Below are positions 35,262 to 49,600 of a stretch of DNA of 64,000 nucleotides, piece after piece (positions within the stretch are counted from its first letter, which is position 1; every line of letters begins with the position of its first letter). Position numbers and translations under genes: made by a program. The notes under the pieces are model-generated. The model was not told where the DNA came from. It searched no databases and saw only the letters and a list, made by a program, of their open reading frames with translations. Source of the DNA: Adiantum capillus-veneris (lineage: Eukaryota > Streptophyta > Polypodiopsida > Polypodiales > Pteridaceae); the NCBI GenBank assembly GCA_014529385.2, contig CM043968.1, forward strand, positions 8,104,648 through 8,168,647, read 5' to 3'.

Positions 35262-36635
35262 AAGACCATATTAGGTATTATGGTAAAAATCCCTCATTAT
35301 GGGAATCTCCAAATTGACTAAATTCATGTAATTTGAGAATTTTCCATGTAAAGTGGGAAAAATGTTGATATATTTGCTGATGGGGTAGAGTGAAATCTTA
35401 AAGAATTGTGGTGTTGATAAACACCAAAATTTGAGGATGCACAAAGCATGCATTTGAATAAATACTAGTAATGAAATAAAAGAAAGAAAGGTCACTACAA
35501 TCAAAGGTCTTGTTTACAACCATTATAGTAATAATAGAAGCTCCATTTAATCTACTCCAAATTGGATGCCATGTCCAAACTTTGATCCAAGTGTGGTTGA
35601 TGATGTGCACGCAGAAGGCCAATTTTAGCTTTTAGAGCATGCCTTTCTGGAATCTTAATCCTTGAAAATGGACCTTCTTTGTTGTGTCTCCAAGACCAAA
35701 CAATCGCATCTACAGATTCCCACACTTGCGGGTCCTTATAGTTGACAACCCAAAAACCCTTCCAACAATTAGTATAAGCTTGAGTATCTGTCATTCCACC
35801 TTGGTGCACATCAGATAGAGGGTCAAACTCTTCCCTTAGTGTTGTAATGGCATCCCATCCAACATGGATGTCGGCTTGATGGACTACTTTACCAAAGTGA
35901 TGCTAGCCACATCAGGCATGTTCTCACTATTTTCATTCTCCCTTTCAATACCCACACCCACAAAATCATCACCAAGTACATGGAAGTTAACATAATCATT
36001 TGGAAATACATATAAGATGGTTCCTTCATGTACAATCTACATCATAGTGTCATCGTTTAGAAGTATCCTTTGATTTGTCCAAGATTCTCGTATCAATGTT
36101 TCAAACTCTGGGCTTGTTATAGGTATTGCATCTGTAAGTAGAGGATCAGGTTGATCCCCTTGTTCATCACCGCTGTAGCTTTCATTTTTCTCAATTGGGT
36201 TGTCATTTATCATGGAAGACTGCAAAAGAAGCTTGGGCCATTGAACCTTACTTCATAATGAGCTTTGGAGAGATGTAGTATCCATTGTAGGAAAAGGGAG
36301 CACCACATCCTTAAAACATTCCTCCACTAGTATAGATACATTTCCTTATCTTATACCACATGTGGAATCTGGATCTGTTCTACACACACAACCAATACCA
36401 ACAATTTCATTATCAAGAATCAAATGTACTTTCTCCCCAGATTCGAAGTCCATCCTGCAAGTGAAAAAAATACGTTGTCAAGTTCATACTCATAAGTTCT
36501 TCTTTAAGCAGAATTTTATGATTTCCATTATAAAAGACATGAGGGTTATGAATGTTAATAGTCCAATGACTTTCAGTTTGAGGAACCCCAATGAAAGTGG
36601 ATAAATGGTGACCACTTACTATATTACAACATAGC
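35262..36635 (-). pseudogene. Decayed coding DNA, possibly a plant transposase C-terminal region
   Basis: On the - strand, frames from 36643 to about 35540 are open apart from a few stops. Around 36454-36230 one frame reads MDFESGEKVHLILDNEIVGI, then CRTDPDS, a stop, ILVEECFKDVVLPFP, a second stop and VQWPK. This layout (a variable beta-rich stretch ending in a WP motif) resembles the plant transposase_23 (Ptta/En/Spm) domain, but the match is weak and from memory. A later piece (35552-35809) contains WKGFWVVNYKDPQVW, which I do not recognise. Alternatively this is an unrelated old gene fragment. Confidence 0.35.
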
Positions 36636-37745
36636 TTGGACAAGTGGTGGATCTAGTTCTAATGTCATAACTAAATGACTATAGAGCTTGCATTTCAATG
36701 TCCAAGTAATCCTTAATTATTTCAATGGAAGCAAGGTTTGAGAAGTGATATTGGCTCAAGAACCCCTCCCTATTTAAGTGGCATAGCTTGGACAAGTGGT
36801 GGACCTAGTTTTAAAGATTAATGTCCAAGGTGAACTAGTGCATGACCCTGCTTCCTAGTGTCCAAGTAGTCATTGCCCCAAACCATCCATGGTAGTAAAC
36901 ATAGTAGCTACACTCCTTTCACACATTGACCTTGAAACCATAGAGATAGCTTCTTTCAATAGAGCTAGCTTGGACAAGTGGTGGACCTCTGCTCCAAACC
37001 TCCATAACACAATGTTTAGTAGGTTGGACAAGTGGTGGACCTCTGCTCCAAACCATCCATGGTAGTAAACATAGTAGCTCCACTCCATTCTTTCACTGAC
37101 CTTGAAATAATAAAGATAGCTTCTTTCAATATATCTAGCTTGGAAATGTGGTGGACCTTCAATAAACCACCTTGGGTTAAATACTCCATAACACAATGGA
37201 TAGTAGGTTGGAGAAGTGATGGACCTCCGCTTGAAACCTTCCATATTAATAGACATAGTAGCTGCACTCCATTTACACATTGACCTTGAAACAATAGAGA
37301 TAGCTTGTTTTAGTACAGCTAGATTGGACAGGTGGTGGACCTTCAAACCATCTTGGGCTAAAGCGTCCATGACACAATGGATAGTAGGTTGGACAAGTGG
37401 TGGACCTCTGCTTCAAACCATCCATGGTAGTAAACATAGTAGGTATACTCCATTCACACATTGACCTTGAAACAATAGAGATAGCTTGTTTCAGTAGAGC
37501 TAGCTTGGACAGGTGTTGGAACTTCAAACCACCTTGTGCTAAAGCCTCCATGACACAATGGATAATTGGTTGGACAAGTGGTGGACCTCTGTCCCAAACC
37601 ATCCATGGTAGTAAACATAGTAGCTACACTCCATTGACACATTGAGCTTGAAACAATAGAGATACCTTCTTTCAATAGAGCTAGCGCTTGGAGAGGTGGT
37701 TGACCTTAAAACCACCTAGGGCTAAAGCCTCCATAAGATAACGGG
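36636..37745. repeat. Satellite array, first block (A-type monomers)
   Basis: Tandem units of about 180 bp with the core TTGGACAAGTGGTGGACCT, the phrase CCATCCATGGTAGTAAACAT and ACACATTGACCTTGAAACAA. They are more diverged than the main block. Many peptide frames run through them but only because the repeats lack stops. Confidence 0.9.
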
Positions 37746-38990
37746 TAGTAGGTTGGACCTAGTTCTAATGTAATCACTAAATTACTATAGAACGTGCATC
37801 TCAATGTCCAAGTAGGCCTTAAGTCTTTCAATGGAAGCAAGGTTTGAGAAGTGGTGGATATTGGCTCAAGAAACCCTCCCTATTTTAATGACATAGCTTG
37901 GACAAGTGGTGGACCTAGTTTTAAAGCTCATTGTCCAAGGTGAACTAGTGCAAGACCCTGCTTCCTAGTGTCCAAGTAGTCATTGCTTCTGAAAATGTAA
38001 GCAAGGTTGGACAAGTGGTGGACCTACTTTTAATGACCAATTTCAATTTCCAATCTCCAAGTAGCCCTTGTTGAAGCTGAACTACTGATGGAAGAACAAA
38101 GTGGTTGGTGGTGGATAGTGGACTAGTGTTACTATGTTCAATCATAGCCTGGACAAGTGTTGGACCTAGCTTTAATGGCCAATGGCTAAGGTGAAATATT
38201 AATGCAAATGCAAAATGGTTGGCGGGAAGACCAAGTGGTGGAAAGTGGATGAGGCCTACTAAGAGTATAGCCTGGACAAGTGGTGCACTCGTTTTAATGG
38301 CCAATGCCAACGGTGAACTACAAATGCAAAAAGGAGTTGGTTGGTGGACCAAGTGATAGATAGTGGACCAATTTTACCATCTAGTTTTAATGGCCAAATT
38401 CCAAAGGTGAAGTATTAATGCAAGAACAAAGTGGTTGGACAATTGGCGGGGTGGAACCCAGTTGCAGATAGTGCTATTTTACAATAGTACAACTTGGACA
38501 AGTGACGGACTTAGTTTTAATTGCCCTTAACTAAGGTGAACTACTAATGCAAACAACGTGGTTGGCGAGCAGAACAAGTGGTGGAAGTGGACAAGGCCTA
38601 CTAGAAGTATACCTTGGACAAGTGGTGGACCGGATTATAATGGCCAATGCCGAAGGTGAAATATTAATGCAAGAACAAAATGGTTGGACAATTAGTGCTA
38701 TGTTAGAGTAGTACAACTTGGACAAGTGGTGGACCTAGTTTTAATGGTCCATGACTAAGATGAACTACTAATGCAAAAACAAAATGGTTGGCCTGTGAAA
38801 CAAGTGGTGGCAATGGATAGGGTGTTGCCATAGTATAGCTTGGACAAGTGGTGGACTTAGTTTTAATGGCCAATGCTGAAGGTAAAATACTAATGCAATA
38901 ACAAACTAGTTGGACAATTGACGATGGGTCCCGGTGGCAGATAGTGGACTAGGCCTACTATGTTAGACTACATGTTGAACAAGTGAGTCG
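37746..38990. repeat. Satellite array, divergent C-type monomers
   Basis: Units of about 125 bp share only the core (TGGACAAGTGGTGGAC) with the main satellite. The rest is different: TTTTAATGGCCAATGC, GGTGAA.TA.TAATGCAA and AACAAAATGGTTGG. They look like an older or edge variant of the family. Confidence 0.85.
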
Positions 38991-39654
38991 TGTAGGTTTT
39001 GGGCTAAGATCTTGCTTCCCAATGTGAAGGGCTCAGAAAGCAACAGAAGCAGTCAATGGAAAAGTCTAAGACCGGTTAAATAACGTGACTTGTCTCTATT
39101 TTGATTACCCTTTTGGCCAAGAAGTTATATGCTATAGGAAGGTCTAATAGCGGTGCTGCTCCCACCAATTCCCAGACCATTCGTCCTTTCATCACATTGT
39201 TACTAGATTGGTTTTCAAGTGAAGCCATGTGATAGCTTTTGGGAATATGAACAACTTAATTGTCCCTTTTTGTGCTTTAATTCTATGCAGGTGGCCTTTG
39301 AAATTGATATGGAACTTATGTCTCTCTAGACTTTTTTAGTAAGGATGGGTACCCCAAAAGTTTTAACTTGGAAAAGGTATTAAGAAATGCAAGCTTTCAT
39401 CCTAGCCCTTGGTTGCTATATTCTTAGTTCCCAGTCAAAAGTTATGACAGATCAGGCAACTTGGACTTGAAACAGGATAATAAAACTCAAAACAGGCTAT
39501 ATTTGAAGTTTAGGTCCCATATGTGCCATGAGGCACAAACCACGATTTAGGTCATTATCCTTCTAATCTTAAAGGTCTTGTTCGCTGCTTGCGTGGCATT
39601 CACACACAAAAAACACAAACCTAGGGTCGCTTTCTCGCACAACACAAACTAGGT

Positions 39655-39975
39655 ATTGCTACAGAGGTCGTCATCAGGGAAACAGGTCGTTACTCCCATA
39701 GCCGAGCAGGTTGCCATCGTAGAGCAGGTCACTATTGCAAACCAGGTTGCTATTGCAGGTGGTATCGCCATCGTAGAACAGCTCAACACCGTAGAATAGT
39801 TCGCCATCACCATCTGAGAAAATCAGGTCGCTATTGCCATCGTCAAGTAGGTCGCCATCGCAGAGCAGGTTGCACTATCACATAGTAGGTCACTATTACA
39901 AAGCAGGTCGTTATTGTAGAGCAGGTCGCTATTGTTGCACACATTGACACAGCAAAACAGGTCGCCACAGCAGAA
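39655..39975. repeat. Degenerate GCAGGTCGCTATTG minisatellite
   Basis: Roughly 18-bp units of the form GAGCAGGTCGCTATTGTA repeated with many variants. Confidence 0.85.
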
Positions 39976-39983
39976 AGTACATC

Positions 39984-40018
39984 TCTCTCTCTCTCTCTCC
40001 CTCTCTTGCACTCTCTCT
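39984..40018. repeat. (CT)n tract
   Basis: A short interrupted CT/TC run. Confidence 0.9.
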
Positions 40019-40429
40019 CATCAATTCTCTGTCATTCTTTTTTTTCAACGAGACATAATTTACGCTTTTAGGTTTTAGGGTTTAGTATTTTTATTATGCA
40101 AATACAAATATTTCAAACATACAGAGATATGCAATGCAAATCTATTCTTTGTGTAATATTAAATACATAGTGTATTAACAGTAAACATGAATGACAAGTC
40201 GACTTACTTGTGTCAATTGCTTAAATCTTGGTTTGGCCAAATGGTTGGTCTTTGTTGAGTTGCTGATGGCTACTTTCTTTGTCTGTTGCTTTTGAAATGG
40301 TTGAAATATGAAATATTTGAGCTAGAATTTTGGTGGATATATAATGTTGGGGTTTTTCTTGGTGTTACTGGTTGGGCAAGTGGTGGACCTTGTTTGACTA
40401 TAGATGCAAAAAATGTGATTCAACAAGGG

Positions 40430-40650
40430 TGGATTTGAATTTAGGCGGGAAAAAGACATCCTTTTAACTAAACTTGCTTTCAAATTTGAATCTCGATAGG
40501 AAAATTTGAATTTAAGCGAGACGAAAAGTTGATTTAGGTGGGATTATTTAAATTTGAGTGGCTTGATTTGAATTTAGGCGGGATCATTTAAATTTGCGTG
40601 GTTTAATTCAAATTTAGATGGGATTATTTAAATTTAGGTAGTTTCATTTA
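40430..40650. repeat. AT-rich tandem repeat of about 40 bp
   Basis: Units containing GGGATTATTTAAATTT and TTGAATTTAGG repeat about four to five times just before the main satellite block. Confidence 0.85.
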
Positions 40651-40654
40651 ATAA

Positions 40655-43600
40655 GAGCTAGCTTGAAGAAGTGGTGGACCTTAAAACAAAACACAATGGA
40701 TAATAGGTTGGACAAGTGGTGGACCTCTTCCCCAAACCATCCATGGGGGTAAATATGGTGGTTACACTCCATTCACACATTGACCTTAAAAAAATAGAGA
40801 TAGATTCTTTCAATTGAGCTAGCTTGGACAAGTGGTGGACCTTCAAACCAACTTGGGCTATAACGTTTATAACACAAGTGATAGTAGGTTGGACAAGTAG
40901 TGGAACTCTGCACGAAACAATCCATTCACACATGGACCTTCAAACAATAGAGATAGGACTATTGGATAGAGATAACTTGGACAAGTGGTGGACCTTCAAA
41001 CCACCTTGGGCTAATACCTCCATAAGACAATGGATAGTAGGTTGGACAAGTGTTGGACCTCTATCCAAAACCATCCATGCTATCACAATAGAGATAGGAC
41101 TATTCAATAGAGCAAGCTTGGACAAGTGGTGGACCTTAAAACCATTTTGAGCTAAAATCTCCATATCACAATGGTTAGTAGGTTGGACAAGTGGTGGACC
41201 TTTACCCAGACCATCCTTGATAGTAAACATAGTAGTTACACTCCATTCACACATTGACCTTCAAACAATAGCGATAGGACTATTCAATAGAGCTAGCTTG
41301 GACAAGTGGTGGACCTTCAAACCACCTTGGGCTAAGACCTCCATAACACAATGGATAGTAGGTTGGCTAAGTGTTGGACCTCTACCCAAAACCATCCATA
41401 CTATCGTAGTAGAGATAGGACTATTCAATAGAGCTAGGTTGGACATGTGGTGGACCTTCAAACCACCTTGGGCTAAAACCTCCATAACACAATGGTTAGT
41501 AGGTTGGACAAGTGGTGGATCTCTATGCCAAACCATACATGGTAGTAAACATAGTAGCTACACTTCATTCACACATTGACCTTCAAACAATAGAGATAGC
41601 TTCTTTGAAGAGAGCTAGCTTGGCTAGATAGTGGACATTCAAACAACCTTGGGATAAAACCTCCGTAACACAATGGTAAGTAGGTTAGACAAGTGGTGAA
41701 CCTCTACTCCAAACCATCCATGGTATTAAACAAAGTATCTATACTCCATTCACAAATTTACCTTCAAACAATAGAGGTAGATTCTTTTAGTAGATCTAGC
41801 TTTGACAGGTGGTGGACCTTCAAACCACCTTGTTCTAAACCCTCGATAACACAATGGGTAGTGGGTTGGACTAGTGTTGGACCTCTACCCCAAACCATCC
41901 ACGCTATCAGAGTAGAGATAGGAATATTCAATAGAGATAGCTTGGATAGGTGGTGGACCTTCAAACCACCTTGGGCTAAAACCTCCATAACACAATGGTT
42001 TAGTAGGTTGGACAAGTGGTGGACCTCTACGCCAAACCATACATGGTAGTAAACATAGTAGCTACACTTCATTCACACATTGACCTTCAAACAATAGAGA
42101 TAGCTTCTTTCAAGAGAGCTAGCTTGGCTAGATGGTGGACCTTCAAACAACCTTGGGATAAAATCTCCGTAACACAATGGTAAGTAGGTTGGACAAGTGG
42201 TGAACCTCTACTCCAAACCATCCATGGTATTAAACATAGTAGCTACACTCCATTCAAAAATTGACCTTCAAAAAATAGAGGTAGATTCTTTTATTAGATC
42301 TAGCTTTGACAAGTGGTGGACCTTCAAACCACCTTGTTCTAAACCCTCGATAACACAATGGGTAGTGGGTTGGACCAGTGTTGGACCTCTACCCTGAACC
42401 ATCCACGCTATCAGAGTAGAGATAGGACTATTCAATAGAGATAGCTTGGATAGGTGGTGGACCTTCAAACCACCTTGGGCTAAAACCTCCATAACACAAT
42501 GGTTAGTAGGTTGGACAAGTGATGGACCTTTGTCCCAAACCATCCATGGTAGTAAACATAGTAGCTACACGCCATGCACAAATTGATCTTCAAACAATAG
42601 AGATAGCTTCTTTAAACAAAGCTAGCTTGTACAGGTGGTGGACCCTCAAACAACCTTGGGATAAAACCTGCATAACACAATGAATAGTAGGTTGGACAAG
42701 TGGTGGACCTCTGTCCCAAACCATCCCTGGTAGTAAACATATTAGACACTCCATTCACACATTGACCTTCAAACAATAGAGATAGCTACTCTCAATAGAT
42801 CTAGCTTGGACATGACCTTCAAACAATAGAGATAGTTTCTTTCACTACATCTAGCTTGGACAGGTGGTTGACCTTCAAACCACCCTGGGCTAAAGCCTTT
42901 ATAACATAAGAAATAGTAAATTGGACAAGTGATTGACCTCTAAATAGAACCATCAATGCTATTAGAGTAGAGATAGGATTATTCAATAGAGCTACCTTTG
43001 ATAGGTGGTGGACCTTCAACCCACCTTGGGCTAAAACCTCCATAACACAATGGTTAGTAGGTTGGACAAGTGATGGAACTCTGTTCCAAAACCCTCCATG
43101 GTAGTAAACATAGTAGCTACACTTCATGCACACATTGATATTAAAAAAAAAAGAGAAATCTTATTTCAATAGATCAAACTTGGACAGGTGGTGAACCTTC
43201 AAACCACCTTGGGCTAAAACCTCAATAACACAACGGATAGTAGGTTGGAAACGTGCTGGACCTCTACCCAAAACCATCAACATGATCAGACTAGAGATAG
43301 GATTATTCAATAGAGCTAGCTTGGACAGGTGGGTGGACCTTCAAACCACCTTGGGCTAAAACCTCCATAAAAAAATGGTTAGTAGGTTGGACAAGTTCTG
43401 GACCTCTCTCCCAAACCATCCATGGTAGTAAACATAGTAATTACACTCCATTTATAGATTGACCTACAAACCACCTTGGGCTTTAAAACCTCCATAACAC
43501 AATGGATAGTAGCTTGGTCAGGTGGTGGACCTCTACTCCAAACCATACATGGTAGTAAATAAAGTAGCTAAACTTCATTCACACATTGACCTTCAAAAAA

Positions 43601-46600
43601 TAGAGATAGCTTTTTTCAATAGAGCTAGCTTGGCTAGATGGTGGACCTTCAAACAACTTTGCGCTAAAACCTCTATAACACAATGGTAAGTAGGTTGGAC
43701 AAGTGGTGAACCTCTACCCAAACCATCCATGGTATTAAACATAGTAGCTACACTCCATTCACAAATGACCTTCGAACAATAGATATAGATTCTTTAAACA
43801 AAGCTAGCTTGTACAGGTGGTGGACCCTCAAACAACCTTGGGCTAAAATCTCCATAACGCAATGGATAGTAGGTTGGACAAATTGGTGGATCTCTGCCCC
43901 AAACCATCTCTGGTAGTAAACATAGTAGACACTCCATTTACACATTGACCTTCAAACAATAGAGATAGCTACTTTCAATAGATCCAAGCTGGACATGATC
44001 TTTAAACAATAGAGATAGATTCTTTCAATACATCTAGCTTGGACAGGTGGTGGACCTTCAAACCACCTTGGGCTAAAACCTTTATAACACAAGAAATAGT
44101 AAATTGGACAAGTGATTGACCTCTACCCAGAACCATCCACGCTATTAGAGTAGAGATAGGATTATTCAATAGAGCTAGATTGTATAGGTGGTGGATCTTC
44201 AAACCACCTTGGGCTAAAACCTCCATAACACAATGGTTAGTAGGTTGGACAAGTGATGGACCTCTTTCCCAAACCCTCCATGGTAGTAAACATAGTAGCT
44301 ACACTCCATGCACACATTGATCTTCAAACAAAAGAGATGACTTCTTTTAATAGATCAAACTTGAACAAGTGGTGAACCTTTAAACCACCTTGGGCTAAAA
44401 CCTCAATAACTCAATGGATAGTAGCTTGGAAAAGTGTTGGACCTCTACCCCAAACCATCAACATGATCAGATTAGATATAGGACTATTCAATAGAGCTAG
44501 CTTGGACAGGTGGTGGACTTTCAAACCACCTTGGGCTAAAACCTCCATTAAAAAATAGTTGGTAGGTTGGACAAGTTGTGGACCTCTATCCCAAACCATC
44601 CATGGTAGTAACATAGTAATAACTCTCCATTCACAGATTGACCTTCAAACCACCTAAGGCTAAAACTTCCATAACACAATGGATAGTAGGTTGGACAAGT
44701 GGTAGACCTCTACTCCAAACCATACATGGTAGTAAACATAGTAGCTACACTTCATTCACACATTGATCTTAAAATAATAGAGATAGCTTCTTTCAATAAA
44801 GCTAGCTTGTCCAGATGGTGGACCTTCAAAAGACCTTGGACTTAAACCTCTGTAACACAATGGTAAGTAGTGGACAAGTGGTGAACCTCTACTACAAACC
44901 ATCCATGGTATTTAACATAGTAGCTACACTCCATTCACAAATTGACCTTCAAACAATAGAGATAGATTCTTTCAGTAGATCTAGCTTTGACAGGTGGTGG
45001 ACCTTCAAACCACCTTTTTCTAAACCCTCGATAACACAATGGATAGTGGGTTGGACCAGTGTTGGACCTCTATCCCAAACCATCCACGCTATCAGAGTAG
45101 AGATAGGACTATTCAATAGAGATATCTTGGATAGGTGGTGGACCTTCAAACCACCTTGGGCTAAAACCTCCATAACACAATGCTTAGTAGGTTGGACAAG
45201 TGATGGACCTATGTCCCAAACCATCCATGGTAGTAAACATAGAAGCTACACTCCATGCACACATTGATCTTCAAACAATAGAGATAGCTTCTTTAAAAGA
45301 GCTAGCTTGTACAGATGGTGGACCTTCAAACAACCTTGGGCTAAGACCTGCATAACACAATGGTTAGTAGGTTGGACAAGTGGTGGACCTTTGCACCATC
45401 CCTTGTAGTAAACATTGTAAACCTTGGGCTAAAACCTGCATAACACAATGGTTAGTAGGTTAAACAAGTGGTGGACCTCTGCACCATCCCTTGTAGTAAA
45501 CATTGTAGACACTCCATTCACACATTGACCTTCAAACAATAGAGATAGATGCTTTCAATAAATCTAGCTTGGACATGACCTTCAAGCAATAGAGAAGCTT
45601 CTTTCACTACATCTAGCTTGGAGAGGTGGTGGACCTTCAAACCACCTTGGACTAAAACCTTTATAACACAAGAAATAGTAAATTGGACAAGTGATTGACC
45701 TCTACTTAGAACCATCCATGCTATTAGAGTAGAGATAGGATTATTCAATAGAGCTAGCTTTGACAGGTGGTGGACCTTCAAACCACCTTGGGCTAAAACC
45801 TCCATAACACAATGGTTAGTAGGTTGAAAAAGTGATGGACCTCTGTCCCAAACCCTCCATGGTAGTAAACATAGTAGCTACACTCCATGCACACATTGAT
45901 CTTCAAACAAAAGAGATAGCTTGTTTCAATAGATCAAACTTAGAAAGGTGGTGAACCTTCAAACCACCTTGAGCTAAAACCTCAATAAAACAATGGATAG
46001 TAGGTTGAAAAAGTGCTCGACCTCTATCCCAAACCATCAAAATGATCAGACTAGAGATAGAACTATTCAATAGAGCTAGCTGTGGACCTTCAAACCACCT
46101 TGGAATAAAACCTCCATAAAAAAATGATTATTAGATTGGACAAGTTGTGGACCTTTGTCCCAAACCATCCATGGTAGTAAACATAGTAGTTATCCTCCAT
46201 TCACAGATTGACCTTCAAACCACCTAGGACTAAAACCTCCATAACACACTGGATAGTAGGTTGGACACGCGATAGACCTCTACCCCAAACCATCCATGGT
46301 AGTACACATAGTAGATACACTCCATTCACACATTGACCTTCAAACAATGGAGATAGCTTCTTTCAATAGAGCTAGCTTGGACAGGTGGTGAACCTTCAAA
46401 CCTCCTTGGGCTAAAAACTTTATAACACAAGGGATAGTAAGTTGGACAAGTGGTGGAACTCTGTCCTAGACCAACCATGGTAGTAAAAATAGTAGCTACA
46501 CTCCATTCACGCATTGATCTTCAAACAATAGAGATAGGACTATTGAATAGTGCTAGCTTGGACAGGTGGTGGACCTTCAAACCACCTTGGGCTAAACCCA

Positions 46601-49600
46601 CCATAACACAAGGGATAGTAGGTTGGACAAGTGGTGGACCTATGTCCCAAACCATCCATGGTAATACAGATAGTATTTACACTCCATTCACACATTGACC
46701 TTGAAATAATAGAGATAGCTTGAACAGGTGGGCCACCTTCACACCACCCTAGGCTAAAATCTCCATAACGCAATGGATAGTAGGTTGGACAAGTAGTGGA
46801 CCTCTACCCCAAACTATCTATGGTAATAAACATAGTAGTTACACTCCATTTACACATTGACCTTCAAATAATAGAGATAGTTTCTTTCAATGGAGCTAGC
46901 TTGAAACCACTTTGTGCTAAAGCCTCCAAGACACAATGGATAGTAGATTGGACAAGTGGTGGACCTCTTTCCCAAACCATCCATGGTTAGTAAACAAAGT
47001 AGCTACACTCCATTCACATATTGACCTCGAAACAATAAAGAACTTATTTTAATGGAGTTAGCTTGAACAGGTGGTGGAACTTCAAACAACCTTGGGCTAA
47101 AACCTCCATAACATAATGGATAGTAGGTTGGACAAGTGGTGGACCTCTACCCCAAACCATCCATGTGATGAGACTAGAGATAAGACTATTCAATAAAGCT
47201 AGTTTGGATAGGTGGTGAACCTTCAAACGACCTTGGGCTAAAACCTCCATAATCCAATAGATAGTAGGTTGGACAAGTGGTGGACCTCTGTCCCAAACCA
47301 TCCATGGTAGTAAAAAAAGTAGCTATACTCCATTCACACATTGACCTTCAAACAATAGAGATAGCTTCTTTCAAAGAAGCCAGCTTGGACAGGTGGTGGA
47401 CCTTCAAACACTCTTGGGCTAAAACCTCCATAACACAATGGATAGTAAGTTGGGCAAGAGGTGGACCTTTGCCACAAACCATCCATGGTAGTAAAAAAAT
47501 TATCTACACTCCATTCACACATTGACCTTCAAACAATAGAGATAGCTTTTATCAATAGAGCTAGCTTAGACGGGTGGGGGACCTTCAAACCACCTTGGAC
47601 TTAAACCTCCATAACACGATGGATAGTAGGTTGGACAAGTGGTGGATCTCTACCCCAAACCATCCATGGTAGTAAAGATAGTAGCTACACTCCATTCACA
47701 CATTGACCTTCAAACAATAGAGATAGCTTCTTTCTATAAATCTAGCTTGGATAGGTGGTGCACCTTAAAACCAACCTAAGCTAAAACCTATAGAACACAA
47801 TGGAAAGTAGGACAACTGGTGGACCTCTTCTCCAAACCATCCATGGTAGTAAACATAGTAGCTACACTCCATTCACAAATTGACCTTCAAACAATAGAGA
47901 AAGCTTTTTTCAATAGAGCTAGCTTAAACAGGTGGTGGACCTTCAAACCACCTTAGACTTAAATCTCTATAACACAATGGATAGTAGGTTGGACAAGTGT
48001 TGGACCTCTAACCAAAACCATCCACACTATCAGAGTAGAGATACGACTATTCAATAGAGCGAGCTTGGATAGGTGGTTGACCTTCAAACCACATACGGCT
48101 AAAACTTGCATAATATAATGGCTAGTAGGTTGGACAGGTGATGGTCCATTACCCAAACCATCCATGGTACTAAGTATAGTAGTTACACTCGTTTCACACA
48201 TTGACCTTCAAACAATAGAGATGGATTCTTTCAATAGAGCTAGCTTGGACAGGTGGTGGACCTTCAAACAACCTTGGGTTAAAACCTGCATACAACAATG
48301 GTTAGTAGGTTGGACAAGTGGTGAACCTCTATCCCAAACCATCCCTGGTAGTAAACATATTAGACACTCCATTCACACATTGACCTTCAAACATTAGAGA
48401 TAGATGCTTTCAATAGATCTAACTTGGACATGACCTTCAAATAATAGAGATATCTTCTTTCAATACATCTAACTTGGACAGCTGGTGAACCTTCAAACCA
48501 CCTTGGGCTAAAACCTTTATAACACAAGAAATAGTAAATTGGACAAGTGATTGATCTCTACCCAGAACCATCCACTCTATTAGAGTAGAGATATGATTAT
48601 TCAATAGAGCTAGTTTTGATAGGTGGTGGACCTTCAAACCACCTTGGGCTAAAACCTCCATAACACAATGGTCAGTAGGTTGGACAAGTGATGGACCTCT
48701 ATCCCAAACCCTCCATCGTAATAAACATAGTAGCTACACTCCATGCACACATTGATCTTCAAACAAAAGAGATAGCTTCTCTCAATAGATCCAACTGGGA
48801 CAGGTGGTGAACCTTCAAACCACCTTGGGCTAAAACCTCAATAACACAATGGATAGTAGGTTGAATTTTTTTTGGATATATATCTCAAACCATCAACATG
48901 GTCAAACTAAAGATACGAATATTCAATAGAGCTAGCTTGGATAGGTGGTGGACCTTTAAACCACCTTGGACTAAAACCTCCATGAAAAAATGGTTAGTAG
49001 GTTGGACAAGTTGTGTACCTCTGTCCCAAACCATCCATGGTAGTAAACATAGTAGTTACACTCTATTAAGAGATTTACCTTCAAACCACCTAGGGCTAAA
49101 ACCTCCATGACACAATGGATAGTAGGTTGGAATCGGTGGACCTCTACCCCAAACCATCCATGGTAGTACACATAGTACATACACTCCATTCACACATTGA
49201 CCTTCAAACAATAGAGATAGCTTCTTTCAATAGGGCTAGCTTCTTTCAATAGGGCTAGCTTGGACAGGTGGTGGACCTTCAAACCACCTTGGGCTAAAAA
49301 CTTTATAACAGAAGGGGTAGTAGGTTGGACAAGTGGTGGACGTGGTGGACCTCTGACCTAGACCAGCCATGGTAGTAAAGATAGTAGCTACACTCCATTC
49401 ACGCATTGATTTGCAAACAATAGAGATAGGACTATTGAATAGTGCTAGCTTGGATAGGTGGTGGATCTTCAAATCCACCATAACACAAGGAATAGTAGGT
49501 TGGACAAGTGGTGGACCTATGTCCCAAACCATCTATGGTAATAGAGATAGTATCTACACTCCATTCACACATTGACCATGAAATAATAGAGATAACTTGA

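Larger units (their letters stand above)
38991..40654. other. Spacer interrupting the satellite, with other short tandem repeats
   Basis: No gene recognised. It contains two minisatellites and a (CT)n tract, listed separately. A single satellite core (GGGCAAGTGGTGGACCTTG) appears at about 40375. Confidence 0.6.
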
